Of a DNA stretch of 64,000 bases, positions 51,164 to 64,000 are shown piece by piece. This DNA comes from Gorsachius magnificus (taxonomy: Eukaryota > Chordata > Aves > Pelecaniformes > Ardeidae), in NCBI GenBank assembly GCA_034008185.1, contig CM067089.1, positions 24,214,213 through 24,278,212 of the forward strand. Direction: 5' to 3'. The notes beneath the pieces are model-generated. The model did not search any database and was not told the DNA's origin. It saw only the letters and a program-made list of their open reading frames with translations. Each line of letters opens with the position of its first letter. The stretch's first letter is position 1. The translations under genes were made by a program, and so were the position numbers.

Positions 51164-54100
51164 TCTTCATCCTTGTTGTGCAAACATTACTTGTATGTAA
51201 TCCAGATGAATTCAGTGCAAGCACATTACTTCATGTGAACAAATGACGGCAAGACTTCTCAGTTTGGACAGAACACCTGATACAGAATTACTTTCACCAA
51301 AGCCAGAGTTGTTCTGGCTTCATGAGGTCCTTCAACACTCTCTGATTTTGTGTTGCTGACACTTTTGACACCTTTAATTTGCTGCCCTCACATCTGCTAT
51401 AGCTAGTGCTGTATGAGCTTAGTGTAGGTCAGAAGAAACCTTTGGGCCTGTGTGTGATAAAAATAAGAGAGATGACTGCAAAGACAAATTGCTTGTGTGT
51501 AAACCTACCAAATACTCCCAGTAATGCTGGTGTCTATAAAAAAAGAGACTTGAGTGTAAAAAGACTATCCTATATTCACAGTACCCTTGACATATTTTAA
51601 AAGGTCCATCAAAGAATTCCTGAATATTGTAAAAGTGAGATTAATATGATATTCTCTCTTGACTTTGTCTACTGCGGTCATGTGCACCATAGTATTGAAT
51701 TTTAAAAGCTCTTAAGTTCCAAACAAGCTACTATATCTCCCATAGGCACGTGTCTGCAATACACAAATGTGTTTTTCTTATTTCTTCCTTTTTGTTTCTC
51801 TTTCTTGCACAAGGAAAAAGTTTTTTTCCACCAAAGGACTGTATTTAAACAGAGGATTGCTTACAGTGCATAGGAAGAGTATTGCTGTGTTTGCATACAA
51901 ACATGCCTATAAATAATTCAGTCTATCATCCTATTTTCCTGGTGTATGTACTAGTTCAGCCTTGCTCTCTGGCTTGTGGTATGATACAATGGTACCTTCC
52001 TCCTGGCATAGAGAAGAGGCTCATTACATACTGAGCAGCAGAAAATAGTGGCACATCATGAAGCAGTAGCATCTGGTATACTCAGTCTCAATCAGTGCAC
52101 GCCAAAAGCATACTGTGTGCTGCTAGTATGTCTGATAGCCTTTAATGTTCAATAGGTTTTCTTAGTACGGTAGTGCTGCCCTTTGCTTTCTCTGAATGCA
52201 CTGTCTGGTTATCATATGTCCTTGTATGGACAACATTCTTTCGCAAAGATAGATACATACACGGTAATTTCATTTCATACACAGCGTAAGTTTCCCAGGC
52301 TATTGGAATTTCTGTGTATTAACTAAGTGTGTCATCCTTTGATTACAGATATTTTCCTCATAGTTGTTTTAAGATACGTTTGGGGGTTGTGGATGTGGAA
52401 TATCTTCTGAGGGGCCTCTTCGCCTTCTTGTTAGCGGGAATAGAACTTCTTACTCGTGAAATACAAAGTCTTTTATACCAGTGATACTGAGGTACACTTA
52501 GTCTCACACTCAAAGCTCATGTTGGCTAACAGTTAATTGTTAGAGTAGGTAGGAGTGGTTGACTTAGCATTCCTCTGTATACATCTGGACCAAAAGCCGG
52601 GGCAGCTGCAAGAGCATGTGGGCTGTGATTCTGAGGAAGCCACAGAGTGAATTTGTTGTGAATCCCAGTGAGATATAAGAAAACCTGTTTGGTTTAGTGG
52701 AGTTAATTCCTGTGCAAAGTTGTAGCATGCTGCAATAGCGTGGTCTGTGGCTTATCTAGTTGTAATTCAAACTTAGGAGGCTGGGTTCCTGTAACTATAC
52801 TGGCCATAGCTGTAATTAGAATTCCACTAAAAATAGAGACAAAATCAATTTAAATGCTTAAGGAGGGGGGTCTAAATAGGTTTCTTTAAATCCAAGTCTG
52901 TTCAGTTCAGATTTTATACATTTTCTTCCTGCGTTGTTTCTGTCGTGTGAATTGTACTGCTACAACTTTTTTTTATCACTGCAACTTTTTTTCCCAAAGA
53001 AATGTTACACTTGGCAAAGTTTTAACAAGAGTTCTCATACACACAGCTCTTAATTTCTGGATGTTTTAATGTCAAAGTTATTTAAATAAAAATATAAAAA
53101 ACTCTTGGAAGAATGAAATTAAATGGCAGAAGTGATTTTTAGGAAACCCAGAAGACAGAGCTGTAGCCTTTGAGAGTTCCTGGCCTTTACTTTGCAGGAT
53201 CTGAAAAGCAAGCTCTCCTATCGGCATCTCAGTACTTTTGTGTTGCCTTTCCAAGGAAAAGGGAGTTGGATGCAGGCCTGAGTTAGATCTCACGGGGATA
53301 GTGTTCTGTACCTTAAATTACAATCAGATGTATTTTAGTTCAGATGAAGTTTTCAGCCTAAAATTGGTAAGAAGCCTAATTATTTGACCAGGTTACTATT
53401 TACGTAGACCACTGTATAGCAATCTGTGATTTATCCACAGCTGGCAACATGTTAGCCTCGAAAGGTTTTTATTTTGTGTTTGGAACAGTTTTTAAAAAAT
53501 CTGACTCTGTTCATTAAATGAAAAACTAAAAGATGGTAGAGATTGCTATGGAGACAAGATGTTATATAAACTGTTCATTTTAATTCTTCAGAATGTAAAA
53601 ATAGCAAAGAAGCTTGGATGTTTACAGGCTTCCAGTCGTTCAAGGTACTGAGTAACTCCACAAGATGCAAAGCATTCTTGTGCCCTTTGGACTTTTATTG
53701 TCATGTAGCAAATCGCGCCCAGATTTTGAAATCAATCATGTATTTGTTAAACTGGAGACCGTGGAGTAAGGAGAAATAAATAGAAAGGCTTTCTAAGTAG
53801 TCTATAATCTGTAGACTCTTCATTACATTATTTTTTCCAGTGAGTAGAATGCCTAAGATGATCTGTTAGCTGAAGTATGCAGGATAAAAATACAGATAGT
53901 CTGTGATCCAAAGACATTATAATATGGATAAAAACTGGAAAATAAGACTGTTTCACTATTATACCTTTTCAAGTGTCATGGTGGTGATGTTACAGATAGG
54001 ACTGAGATGGTGGTTTATTGATCAGAACCCCCTCAAAGTTGTTACTGTGCCTTAAACGTTATCTCTGGCCTTAAAGCTCTGATTGAAAATTACTATTACT

Positions 54101-54412
54101 CACTGAGGTTTAGGATGATGAAAATGAAGTATACAAAATTAATTTTAATTAATGTAAAGACTAAGCCTTTGTCTAATTAGTAGATTGATGAAACTGTAGG
54201 GGATCTTTCCATGACTCCTGGAACACATGCGGTTGACGTAACTACCTGCAATGCTAAATTCAAAATGGCAGCCTTGAACTGTTCTTCATAGAGTGTTGAA
54301 ATCAGCATTCACAGTTTAGTAGACAAATAGTAATTTCTGGTTGAGTTCTGTTTCTTTGTTTCACAGTTGTTAGTTACCTGAATGTTCAAATTCAGAATAA
54401 AGAATGATACTT

Positions 54413-54422
54413 GGGGGGGGGG
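54413..54422 (+). repeat. Poly-G run, 10 bases
   Basis: An uninterrupted G10 about 500 bases upstream of the ADK exon. A lone tract, not a four-tract quadruplex motif. Confidence 0.9.
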
Positions 54423-54775
54423 ATAAAATACATGTGCAGAAATGTGAAAACCCCTAGGTTTTTCCTGCAGAACAGTAACAGCTACTACAGTGACAGCATA
54501 CTCAACAGCTTTATTATAAACAAGGTAATAATTTTTCAGGCAAGGGATTTCATTAATCTCCTAGCTGTGTATAGAGCCATCATACTGGACTTTGGAATTA
54601 AGGAGCACGGTCTGATTGACTGTATTACTAAAAAGGGGCGTTTAGAATTTTAATCTATCGCCTTTTAAAATACAAACATTAGTCTTAGCTGCCATGGGGA
54701 AGTGTACTACATGGAATGCAGCAGTAGGGAGGGCTGTGATTCTAGGCATATGCAGATTCTTTGTCACCTCCATAA

Positions 54776-55219
<444 letters not shown>

Positions 55220-56031
55220 TAGAAAATGAAATCCACGGTCACAGGCCTGTAATATTTCAGTAGATGACAAAGATGTCACTTGACCTGTTAGAGGTTTACA
55301 ACTTGCTCATTCTAGTTTAGAGACACGTGAACAAGTTATTCTAGGTTAAAAGAGGAAATATCCAACATGTTGGCTGCTTTGCAATAGCGTCCATGTGCAT
55401 GATGTGCTCATCCAGAAGTTAACTCTCTGCTGGAAGAAAACATATGAAGGGCACTGTAGAGCTGCTGAGGTTCTGAAACTTGTTTCCATACCCGTGCTGC
55501 TGCTATTGATAGCATTTTCTGTAATGAAGACTACTCTTTGGGGAGAAGTGGGAGGAGAAAACCAAGAAACAGTTAATTGGTTTAGAAGGTTCTCACTGAT
55601 TTTATGGTAGATTGACTGGCAACCTATCTAAGGAAAGCTTATCTTTGCTATGTAACAGTTGGCAAACAGATTGCATGAAATTCTGCCTGGAAGTCCATGG
55701 TAATAGACCAAATGAATTCAGATTTCACTCACTGTAGTGCTATCAATTTTTTATTTTTTTTCCACTTCAGAAAGTGCTCTTAAATATTTATTAGTTTGCT
55801 AAGCAGAAGAAGGTTAAAAAAAGCCTTGGAAAGCATGACACACCTAAATCAAGTGTGGGCTTGTCTCTCAAGATAACTACATTAGTACAGGGAAATTATG
55901 GAAAAACAACTTATTCCTCTCAGTGGTTATTCCTGATTGTGACACAGGGAGTTGCACCAACACAAGTCAGTTTTTATACTCTTGTCCACATGTCCACGTT
56001 AGGGGCTAGTGTTGTTACAGATACAGGACTT

Positions 56032-56046
56032 AAAAAAAAAAAAAAA
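56032..56046 (+). repeat. Poly-A run, 15 bases
   Basis: A simple mononucleotide tract about 0.9 kb after the ADK exon; no element body recognised. Confidence 0.9.
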
Positions 56047-57734
56047 GTATTTTTAAAATGAAGAAAATTGCAATGTTCTTTATGCAGTAGGATAAGGAAA
56101 ACCTTTTAGCTATAGTTGACGATACAGAAGTATTTTCCAGACATTTTGCTGCTATTGCCAACTGTTACCTTTATGCTGTCTTTCACAGTACAGTCCTCAC
56201 AAAGATTCTACTGAATATTTTGAATTAATAGCAGTACAATATCAACAAAAAAATCTTGTGAAATTTCACAAATTAAGTAATACCAAGTCTAGTCAATGTT
56301 TAGGTTGAAGGGCTTTGTAGAAACTTCTGGGATTAAACCTTGCTGGTCTTTTATATAAATAGTGCCCATTGACCTATTAGGAGAATTCAGATCACAGTGG
56401 TTCATTAGGTGCTGTTTTTCAGAAGATAAAACATAGGTTGTTACTTTTTTATATATTCACACACTTTATAAACAGCAGTTCACTATACTGGCAACATTCC
56501 AATTTTAGAAATAATACCTTAATTTCCCCTGCCATTTCAGTTTGCTGTGGTGTTATTCACCTGCTGTCATAAAATATTGTATAGGACTGTTGTGTGTATG
56601 AAAGTTGAAAGACTCCCTGCATTTTCTGTGTATAATTTCTGAAGTATTTTGGTCTTTCAGTGTAGAAGATAGTATTTAAACTTAAGTGATCACCCTTAAA
56701 CTTGGCAGTACAATATACATATACACACTTCGGAGTACCAGTCTCTTATGCTTTGTTACTTATACTGATCAGTTGAAACCCTGGTCATTTTTTAGTGCCT
56801 GCTTTCTGCTATCTGAGCTGGCCATTGCTGCTTTTGAGTTGCTGAAATGCTATTTACAGTGGTTTATTCTCCTGTCTTTCTGTGTGACTTGAAACCACGC
56901 TCTTGCCATGGTGTACTTCTAGTTTTTAGTAGCTGCTGTATCTTGTGATTCAGTATTTCTCTGCATATGGTTTGTGTAAAGTGTAGTTGCAAAACTCAAG
57001 ATAAGCTCATTCTGACATGTTCTGCCTTCTAGTGGCTTCCTTCTTGGTTTTTTTTTTTGTTTCTCCTATATTCATTTAATCTACAAGTACATTCAGGATT
57101 TTTTTGTGTTTATGTATGCCTTGATGGGCAGTGAACCACTTCAGCTAGCCAACGCCAAATTTTTGCCCATTTACTGTGATTTTCTTCTCCTTTTTGCTAC
57201 ATTTCCCATCAGTTTTGCTAGTTTAGTTAAATACGGCAAGTGCGTAAGTTAACATATAAGCAAGGCATACTTAGTGGTGTGGTTGTTACATTATTAGTAC
57301 AAACAATACTCTCAGACACGAGTTTTATTCTTCCCTATATTTATCTTCACTCCACATTATAGACCAATACAATTTTATTGTTAAGCACTGAGCTGTTTAT
57401 TTTTTGAGTAATACAAAAACATCCAAGAGCAGCAAAATTCCAAATTGCTGCCATTCCTAAACTAAAAACAATTGGTAAAGTGATTTTAAATTACATCTTC
57501 TACTTAAAAATTTACATCTGAATGGAGATTGGTTATTTCAAGTTTCAGCCAGATGGTAATTAAAATGGGCAAGTTATAAACCTCTCGGAATAAATGTTCT
57601 AGTTTAGAATGTAAATGCCAGCATACCCTTAACTGCAGTGGAGGCACTGAATGCTGTGATAACAACTCAGTACATATATCAGGCTCAGCATAAGCTCAGT
57701 GACCACTGGTGTTTCGATAATTTGTTTAAATCCT

Positions 57735-58115
57735 TTTTATGACTAGCCAAACATCTTGTCTTGCATTTTTGATACTTATTAACTGTACTTCATATAATAA
57801 ATTTAGTACAGAACATTCAGAATAGGAATAATTACATGTTCATTGCTGCTAACCAATTAGGGCCATTCTGCAGTCATTATCTAGCAATACATGACTGGAG
57901 AACTTGATTATTGTCATTGCTTTTAATTTTTATTAAATTAAGGTTTTTTTAATAGTGTCATTTTGCAAATGGTTCTTAGCAATAATACCTTCCAAGCTAC
58001 CATAATCACTGGATAATTAACCTGCCAGGATTAAGCACACTCTACTTTGCCTCAGGATGCTTAACTCTCAAATAAGGTCAATTATCTCCTGATGATAACT
58101 GCTTTGTCACAAGTT
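57735..58115. promoter_or_regulatory. Candidate conserved non-coding block downstream of the exon
   Basis: About 380 bases of non-repetitive, AT-rich sequence hold clustered homeodomain-type cores (aattacatg, ccaattaggg, gataattaacc, tcaattatc) and a 'gataa' site. It has the texture of a deeply conserved enhancer, but conservation cannot be tested here. Confidence 0.3.
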
Positions 58116-59861
58116 GCTGCTAAATTCATCTGTAAAAGCTCACCTTAGAATATGTATTTTACAACTCAAAGTAACTTTCAGTAACAGAATGGTCAAAGGA
58201 GTGAAAGGTTTTAAAATTAGGTCTCTACACACAGTTGTGGAATGTTTCCTGCACAGCAGTTACACTAGGAAAGTAAAGGAGCCTAAATTTGCATATATTT
58301 CTTTCCCAGACCTCTTCCTGCTTTCCCAGGTAGGGCTAAAGCTTCATGTCTCTGATATGTTTGAGCCATCAAAGTCAGTAATGGGCACAGGAATCTGAAC
58401 TCAGTTTCCGGTCTCCCCAAAGGATGTGAGTTACAACGGCACCTCCTCAGGGAAGGAGGTACTTCTGGGGGCAATGGTCGGTCTATATTGGGACATGCAG
58501 CTGGATTGCAGTTTCTTTTCCATGGAGGTCTTCAGAACGCAAGGGACACTACAAAGCTTTCACATGATTCATCCCTCCGTATGGCAGTCATTCATGACTC
58601 AGAGGAATATTTATTAAGATACTGATGTGGTAAAGATCTTCTGGGTTCTCTTCCTATGTGTAGGCAGGACATCTCTGAGAAATTTTAGAATTTAGAAACT
58701 TCAGAATCACAGATGTGCTGAGCTCCTCATCTATTTGCTTTACAACAAAAACCATAACCAAACGATACAGCTTGCAGTATACAGTGTACAGCAATCAGTA
58801 AAAGTTGAGGAGGTCATGTAGAAGAGAAATCGTGGATTTTTCTAAGGCACAAATACATTAAAGAAAACTGAGATAAGAATTATTCTTGGAAATTAGATCC
58901 TCTTCCTCTCTAGTGTAAAGAGCTGTTACTTCTAAACACCCAGTCTCTGGACAAATTAATTACAGGATTGTAAGCTGAAGTTCTGTAAAGACAGATGCTT
59001 CTGCAAGCTCATTGGGAAATTGATGCTGGTGTGACAGCAAAAGTGCTGAAAAGAAAGAAGGTTGTGTACAAGACTTCTGTGTTTTAAAAAGCAATTACAG
59101 TAGCTTTAGTGGTGGTTCTGGAGCTATGAATCCTGAGCTTTAAAAAGGTGGGTGCCTTTGTATGCACTAATATACGAAACATGTCTTGTCATCATTTCAT
59201 CTTACAATTATACCGAAATGGTACATTGTGCCTCTTTAATTTAAAATATTTTCAAGAGAGGTATCAAATACTAACGTAAACATCCCTACAAATATAGGGG
59301 GTTTGGACACAGCCTTTAAGAACCCTTATAAGCCTTTAAAAAGGCAATGACATGGAAATTTAACTCTTTAATGACATGGAAAATTAATGGCAAGGAAAAA
59401 CAGTAAATCTAAAACTGATAACAGTGGTTAACATGCTCCTGATTTTGAACTTGCGGTCAGTCTGTAGTTTTGTGCTTATTTTAGCCGGGGGAATGAATGG
59501 AAATGCTGCTAATTTTTCTGTCATAAAGCTGTGTTCAGCGAACTAGGATTTACACCTAAATGACAGTTTCCAAACAAATTGGTCTATTCCCTTTCTGTAA
59601 CCTATAACGCATGTTTGTAAACAACTTTCAGTCCACATACTTTGATATATTACATTAAAATGTGACACTGTGGACAACCTTCAGTCCCAGCTGCAAATTT
59701 CCTCTGCTGGATTATCACCTGGGACCAGACTGATACCTGCAGGCTTAGGAATCTGCCCACAGCTCCCAAGAATCTCGAATGAGACATAATCACTTTTGTA
59801 AGATAAATGAGCCTCATGGTGATTCTTTTTAAACTAGTGTGCATTCATAGTGGCATAACTG

Positions 59862-59893
59862 AATTGATCTGAATTTACACCAGTGTAATTGCC
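59862..59893 (-). repeat. Possible relic of the same ancient repeat
   Basis: 'tgaatttacaccagtgtaatt' matches the reverse of the motif near 33040 over its core. Too short to prove. Confidence 0.3.
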
Positions 59894-60564
59894 ACTGTTT
59901 ATAGAGCTAGCAGATAGTGTTCCACACTGCCTGAATGGGGAGGGAAGAGACAGGAGAAAATCAGGTTGCAGATGTAATTTGGTGTGTGGAGGAAGGGAGA
60001 TACAGTTAGACTTTCAATAAATAATGAAAGGGAGACAAACATTTCAGTTTGTTCCTCTGGATCAGATGGGGCCAAGAAGTAAGGAACGTAGCAAAGGATG
60101 GCTGGTCATGCCATAAATATCACCAAATTTTTGTTTCTGTTTGAGGTATTTTCAAGTAAGCATTAAAATTATTTTTGAATGTTTGAAATTATTAATAGAA
60201 GGCAAATACAAGATCTTCTTTGAAACTGGGTACTTGAAGAGGCTCATTTTACTGTACTGCTAACTTGCATGTACATTATGTAAAGAGACCTTAAGAGACC
60301 TTGATTCTTTTTAGCTTACTGGAACTGATCCATATTGAGGGGTTATTTTCAGTCAGTGGTTGTTAGCAAGCTATCTTCCTTATGAGTTCAACCTTTACCT
60401 TCAGCTTCTACGTCTATTCACTTTGAATTAAGTTTCAGAAACATTAATCATCTTAAATGAAATTAAGTTGGGTGTCAGTGGTTTGCATTTCAATTTATAT
60501 GCTGGTATTTTCCTTTTCATTATGCTTTGAGAAGTTCTCAGAGACTTGCCCCACAGGTGAGGGT

Positions 60565-60665
60565 AATTACCTTCATTTCGTAGGCTGAGTGAGAGACTGA
60601 GGTTTGCACAGTCCCCTACAGGGAGTCTGCGGTTAAGTTAAAAATCGTAGTCAGATATTCTGACC
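60565..60665 (+). mobile_element. MIR/CORE-type SINE fragment
   Basis: The order 'taattaccttcatttcgtagg', 'gagagactgagg', 'tttgcacagtccc', 'acagggagtctgcgg' follows the MIR-like core (tattacccccattttacag, gaactgaggcacagag, gtgacttgcccaagg, cacagggagtctgtgg). It is shorter and more diverged than the copy at 61.9 kb. Confidence 0.6.
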
Positions 60666-61177
60666 CAGTTTATTAAATACACATGGGAAAAAATTTTGTA
60701 AGGAGACATCTTATCTTCTCTTCTATTTTAACAGGTAGAGGTTTTTAAGGTCAGCTGCTGCTGGTGTTTGCTTTTCTAAACTGCAGTAAACAGATAGCAA
60801 TTTCTTTTTATAAATCCTACATTTGAGATTGCTGCAAAGTCTTTGGAGAGAGCCTGGGAATTAAAAATTGTAATTTTGAATGGAGGAAAAATAAATATTA
60901 TTTTTCTTTGATGTCTTTGTAGAATTCTGACACTTATTTCCTGGTGCAGGTGTTGTGTTTTCAATTATAGAAAAGCTATGGCATTGTAATATTGCTGCTT
61001 AATTCATAGAATTAGCTTTCTCAGTATTGGAATATCTAGTAAATTGTGGCCAACTGAAAAATGAGAGGGTCTCTAGCACAAGGGAGGTTGATAATGTCAA
61101 TGGCATGTTGTAAAGACGTGCTGTGGGAAGGATGCTGAAACAGCCTAAGGCTATTGCAGCTGCAGACACTGAATCTG

Positions 61178-61225
61178 CCTCTCCCTCTCTTCTCTCTCTC
61201 TCCCCCCCCTCCCCGTGAACTGCAG
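61178..61225 (+). other. Long pyrimidine tract with cryptic splice acceptor
   Basis: A 37-base uninterrupted C/T run (61178-61214) is followed by gtgaactgcag, giving an AG at 61224-61225 with a far stronger tract than the real ADK acceptor. In the phase left by the ADK exon the reading would be eight codons (WLSKMKCF) and a TAA. It does not encode the expected ADK continuation, so it is a cryptic or alternative acceptor at most. Confidence 0.5.
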
Positions 61226-61857
61226 TGGCTCTCTAAGATGAAATGCTTTTAAATCATTTCCCAACCTTGCAGCCGTCTTTGATAAAAGCCCTGTTATCTG
61301 AAATGATATGAATCACTGTGGAGTTAATCATACCTTATACAACAACATATTTTGTTGTGATTCATTCTGTTTCAATTAATCATCTTATTTATCTACATTG
61401 TCTCAGCTGCTACACTGAAATTCATGAGTAATAAGCAAGTAATTATTTTAGTATAGTTTACCTAGTACATTATGAATGAAAGGAAAATTGAGAGCCAAGT
61501 ATTTAAATTGATATTTAGTGCTGCTTTAAGCTAATGTCTAGCTATTTAAGCAATTTAAGAATCCTATCTCAAAAATGGCTTTCTTTTTTCCTGTTATGGA
61601 AAAGAAGCAGGTATTTAGAAAAGAAGCATATACTTTACAACAGGCTTCACTTCTTAAAACTAGAAATATTTTCTGCTAGTCTCTCAGAATGCTTAGGGAT
61701 ATTTATCCTTCCTTATGCTATGCACTGTTGAGATACTTTTAAGATTACAAATACCAGTTAGAACGCAGCACAAGACAGAACATGTCCTGTGAGGAGGGAA
61801 GGCAGATTTCTCCGTATTTCAGCAGCTTGTGTTTTACTGACGATGATTGATAACGCT

Positions 61858-62045
61858 TTTCACTTTGTAGCACTTCCCAGAGCATCTCGTAACACTTCAT
61901 AAACATTAAAGCTCAGAATAAACCCATAAGGTGAGTGTGTAGTCTTGTCTCAGTTTTACAGGTGGACAATTGAGAGGTTACTTGCCCAAGGTCATACAGC
62001 AAGAGCAGAGCCAGGAACAAGCAAAACTGAGTTCTAACTTTTTTC
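61858..62045 (+). mobile_element. MIR/CORE-type SINE, nearly full core
   Basis: Several recognisable MIR-like blocks occur in order: 'tagcacttcccagagcatctcgtaac', 'ataaacccataaggtgagtg', 'cagttttacaggtgg', 'gagaggttacttgcccaagg', 'tcatacagcaagagcagagcc'. The 'acttgcccaaggtca.acagc' block is the hallmark of this family. It is an ancient, immobile copy and the best preserved SINE here. Confidence 0.85.
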
Positions 62046-64000
62046 TTCAATCAGTGTCTGCAATGTTGTCAGCTGCTGGATACATTTAGGACAAAACTCA
62101 CCTGACTGGAGGAAAAGACCTGCAGAATTTGGCTTTCAGTTTGCAGTGTAATATTATGTCTCTGAAAGCCTTTTAAAAGTAAACTGCATGTGCATTTTCA
62201 ATAATCAGTACTAGGGCAAAAATGTATAAGATATAATGCAAATATATAATGCAAGAGCTGCAAGAATAAGCATATGAATAAAATTTAGTTATGTGATTGG
62301 TAAGAAATAGAATGAAGGCAGAAATGTTCACAAAAACTTTAAGTCAGTGTAAAACCAGACCAATTCAGTTTGACAGAGATATTTGCAGATAACAATGCAG
62401 GTAAAACATAGGTTTCAATAAAGGTTTTGTTTTCCACTCCAGCTAAGGCCCATTCCATGCCTCCACACTTCAAGCCCTGTTTGGGGCAGATGCAGGCAGT
62501 TGCTGATGCAGAGCAGTGTTAGATCATGCTAAAGACTTTTACGCCAGCACCTACTGGGGATTCTCCCCCTGTTACAGTCCTTACAGTGAATGGTAAGGCT
62601 GCAGTTCCATGTTAGCCCCATGGATAGCATCCAGATGTGAGCTGATACCTTTCTCACCTGCGCTTATCACATAGTCTATTCTGCCCCCTTTAGTCAGACT
62701 TAGCAATTCTATGTCCATAGCAAGAGTAATTTCTGTGGGCCAGGTTGCTGTTGAATCACTGGGTCAGTCCAGCTTTCCCAGGCAACAGGATCACTAGATT
62801 TGACTAGACGAGAGGGTAATGCATGGTGGGACAGAGGACTTTGGAAGAGAAAGCCTGATAACCTCTCTGTTTCATCTGATCTAAACAGTCTATATTGTTA
62901 GGGTCTCCCAAGCTACATAGCAAAGAAACACAATTAGAGACATTGTTTGATTTAAATATTTTATTTCTGTAGTATAGTATTTACAGCAATATCCTTTTTA
63001 ATCCTGACTTATATATGCAGCCACTCAATACAGTTTTATCTGCAGGTATTTAGTTGAACGTTGTTATGCATGGATAAGTTCAGGTATTAGCTGTAAAGTT
63101 GTTGGACAGAGTTTTTATATAAAAGAGCTTGTATTTACCTAAGGAGTGTGTATTGATGCTTCCTTTGTTTATACGTTTGAGTCTGAATCAAGTGTACTTG
63201 AAAGAGAAGAAAAGGGAGGGATAGTCAAGGAGCCGATAGTAAGCATGTGATGATGTTCAAAACCCTGTGATAGTGTATTGTGGAGAAGTTTGGAGGCTGC
63301 TTTAAACTAAATTGCTCTAACTAAATTTTTCAAGAAAATATGCAATATAATGCAAAGTAGATGTGTTTTTCAGTCTGTATGAGTGCAAATGATTTAATAA
63401 TTATTTTAATACTGAAGCTGCTTAAAGAAAAATACATACAAAATGCAAACGTGTAGTTGTACAAAAGTAAGTTGAAACTCCTTTAGAATGCCTTTTGATT
63501 TTTATTTTTAAAGCTTTTATAAGAGTTAATCTTGAAAACATAATTTGGGGGTTTTGGAATAGACTTGACAATATCTATTACGTTAATATATTTTTCTGTA
63601 CTCTTACATAGCACTATTTTTTCATAACTACAGTTTCAACCTTGTTTCTTTTCTCATGTTATCTTTATCAACACCTTCTTTCACCCTGCTTATTTAGCTC
63701 AAATAATATTTCTATTCTGTCAAGAGAGTTTCACATCTGATTACAAATTTATTAAGTAGTTTCATTTTTCTGACTTTCTTCAACAAAAAGCAGCAAAACT
63801 AGGTATTTGAACCCCCTCTTCTTTCCAACTAGTTATATAATCTTCTGTTACTGGGATTCTTACTGTTTGTAGATTTGATAGGAATAAATGTAACCCACTG
63901 ATGTTTCCTTAAGACTACTGAAAAAGTGCTGTGTATAAGTAAACAACGCAAAAAGATTTTTCCTTCGTGTATTGACATATATGTTGAATGTATTTAGAAC

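Noticed and set aside
61226..61250. Possible next ADK exon after the strong pyrimidine tract
   Set aside because: The phase-0 reading stops after eight codons and lacks the expected Glu-first ADK sequence.
62905..62925. 'tacatagcaaag' resembling the ADK YIA end of the preceding exon
   Set aside because: It lies downstream of the exon, has no ADK-like residues before it and no donor at the right place.

Overview
This 64 kb window looks like the inside of one very large vertebrate gene. It is AT-rich and has no bacterial-style gene packing. Almost every stop-free stretch is short and reads like chance. It carries old CR1 LINE pieces and decayed MIR/CORE-type SINE pieces. The CR1 tails are of the kind found in birds, turtles and crocodilians. 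The low density of recognisable repeats makes a bird the best guess, but the species cannot be fixed from this sequence.

The one certain gene is ADK (adenosine kinase), on the + strand. A single 171-base, 57-codon, phase-0 exon lies at 54929-55099, with a branch point and acceptor before it and a strong GTGAGT donor after it. It encodes a central piece of the enzyme, including the adenine-stacking phenylalanine and the first residue of the NXXE motif. No other ADK exon was found by eye. Bases 1-54928 therefore appear to be the upstream intron (at least 54.9 kb) and 55100-64000 the start of the downstream intron (at least 8.9 kb).

Layout. 1-14.4 kb: intron with GC-richer patches of unknown origin at 11.4-12.05 kb and 12.7-13.1 kb and some minus-strand exon-like segments. 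14.38-15.46 kb: a 5'-truncated, internally rearranged CR1 on +. 15.5-31 kb: intron with a minus-strand exon-like segment near 20.2 kb, a GC-rich minus-strand open segment at 27.66-27.96 kb and homeodomain-site-rich blocks. 31.07-31.32 kb: a CR1 tail on -. 31.3-54.9 kb: intron with a GC-richer + strand ORF at 33.9 kb, a minus-strand exon-like segment at 42.7 kb and faint SINE and CR1 relics. 54.93-55.10 kb: the ADK exon. 55.1-64 kb: intron with MIR-like SINE pieces at 60.6 and 61.9 kb and a strong cryptic acceptor at 61.2 kb.

No new biological system can be demonstrated. The best leads are a set of minus-strand exon-like segments that could belong to a nested antisense gene or pseudogene, the unidentified GC-rich open segments at 27.7 and 33.9 kb, and several AT-rich blocks that look like conserved enhancers. 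All of these are inference and need alignment or RNA evidence.
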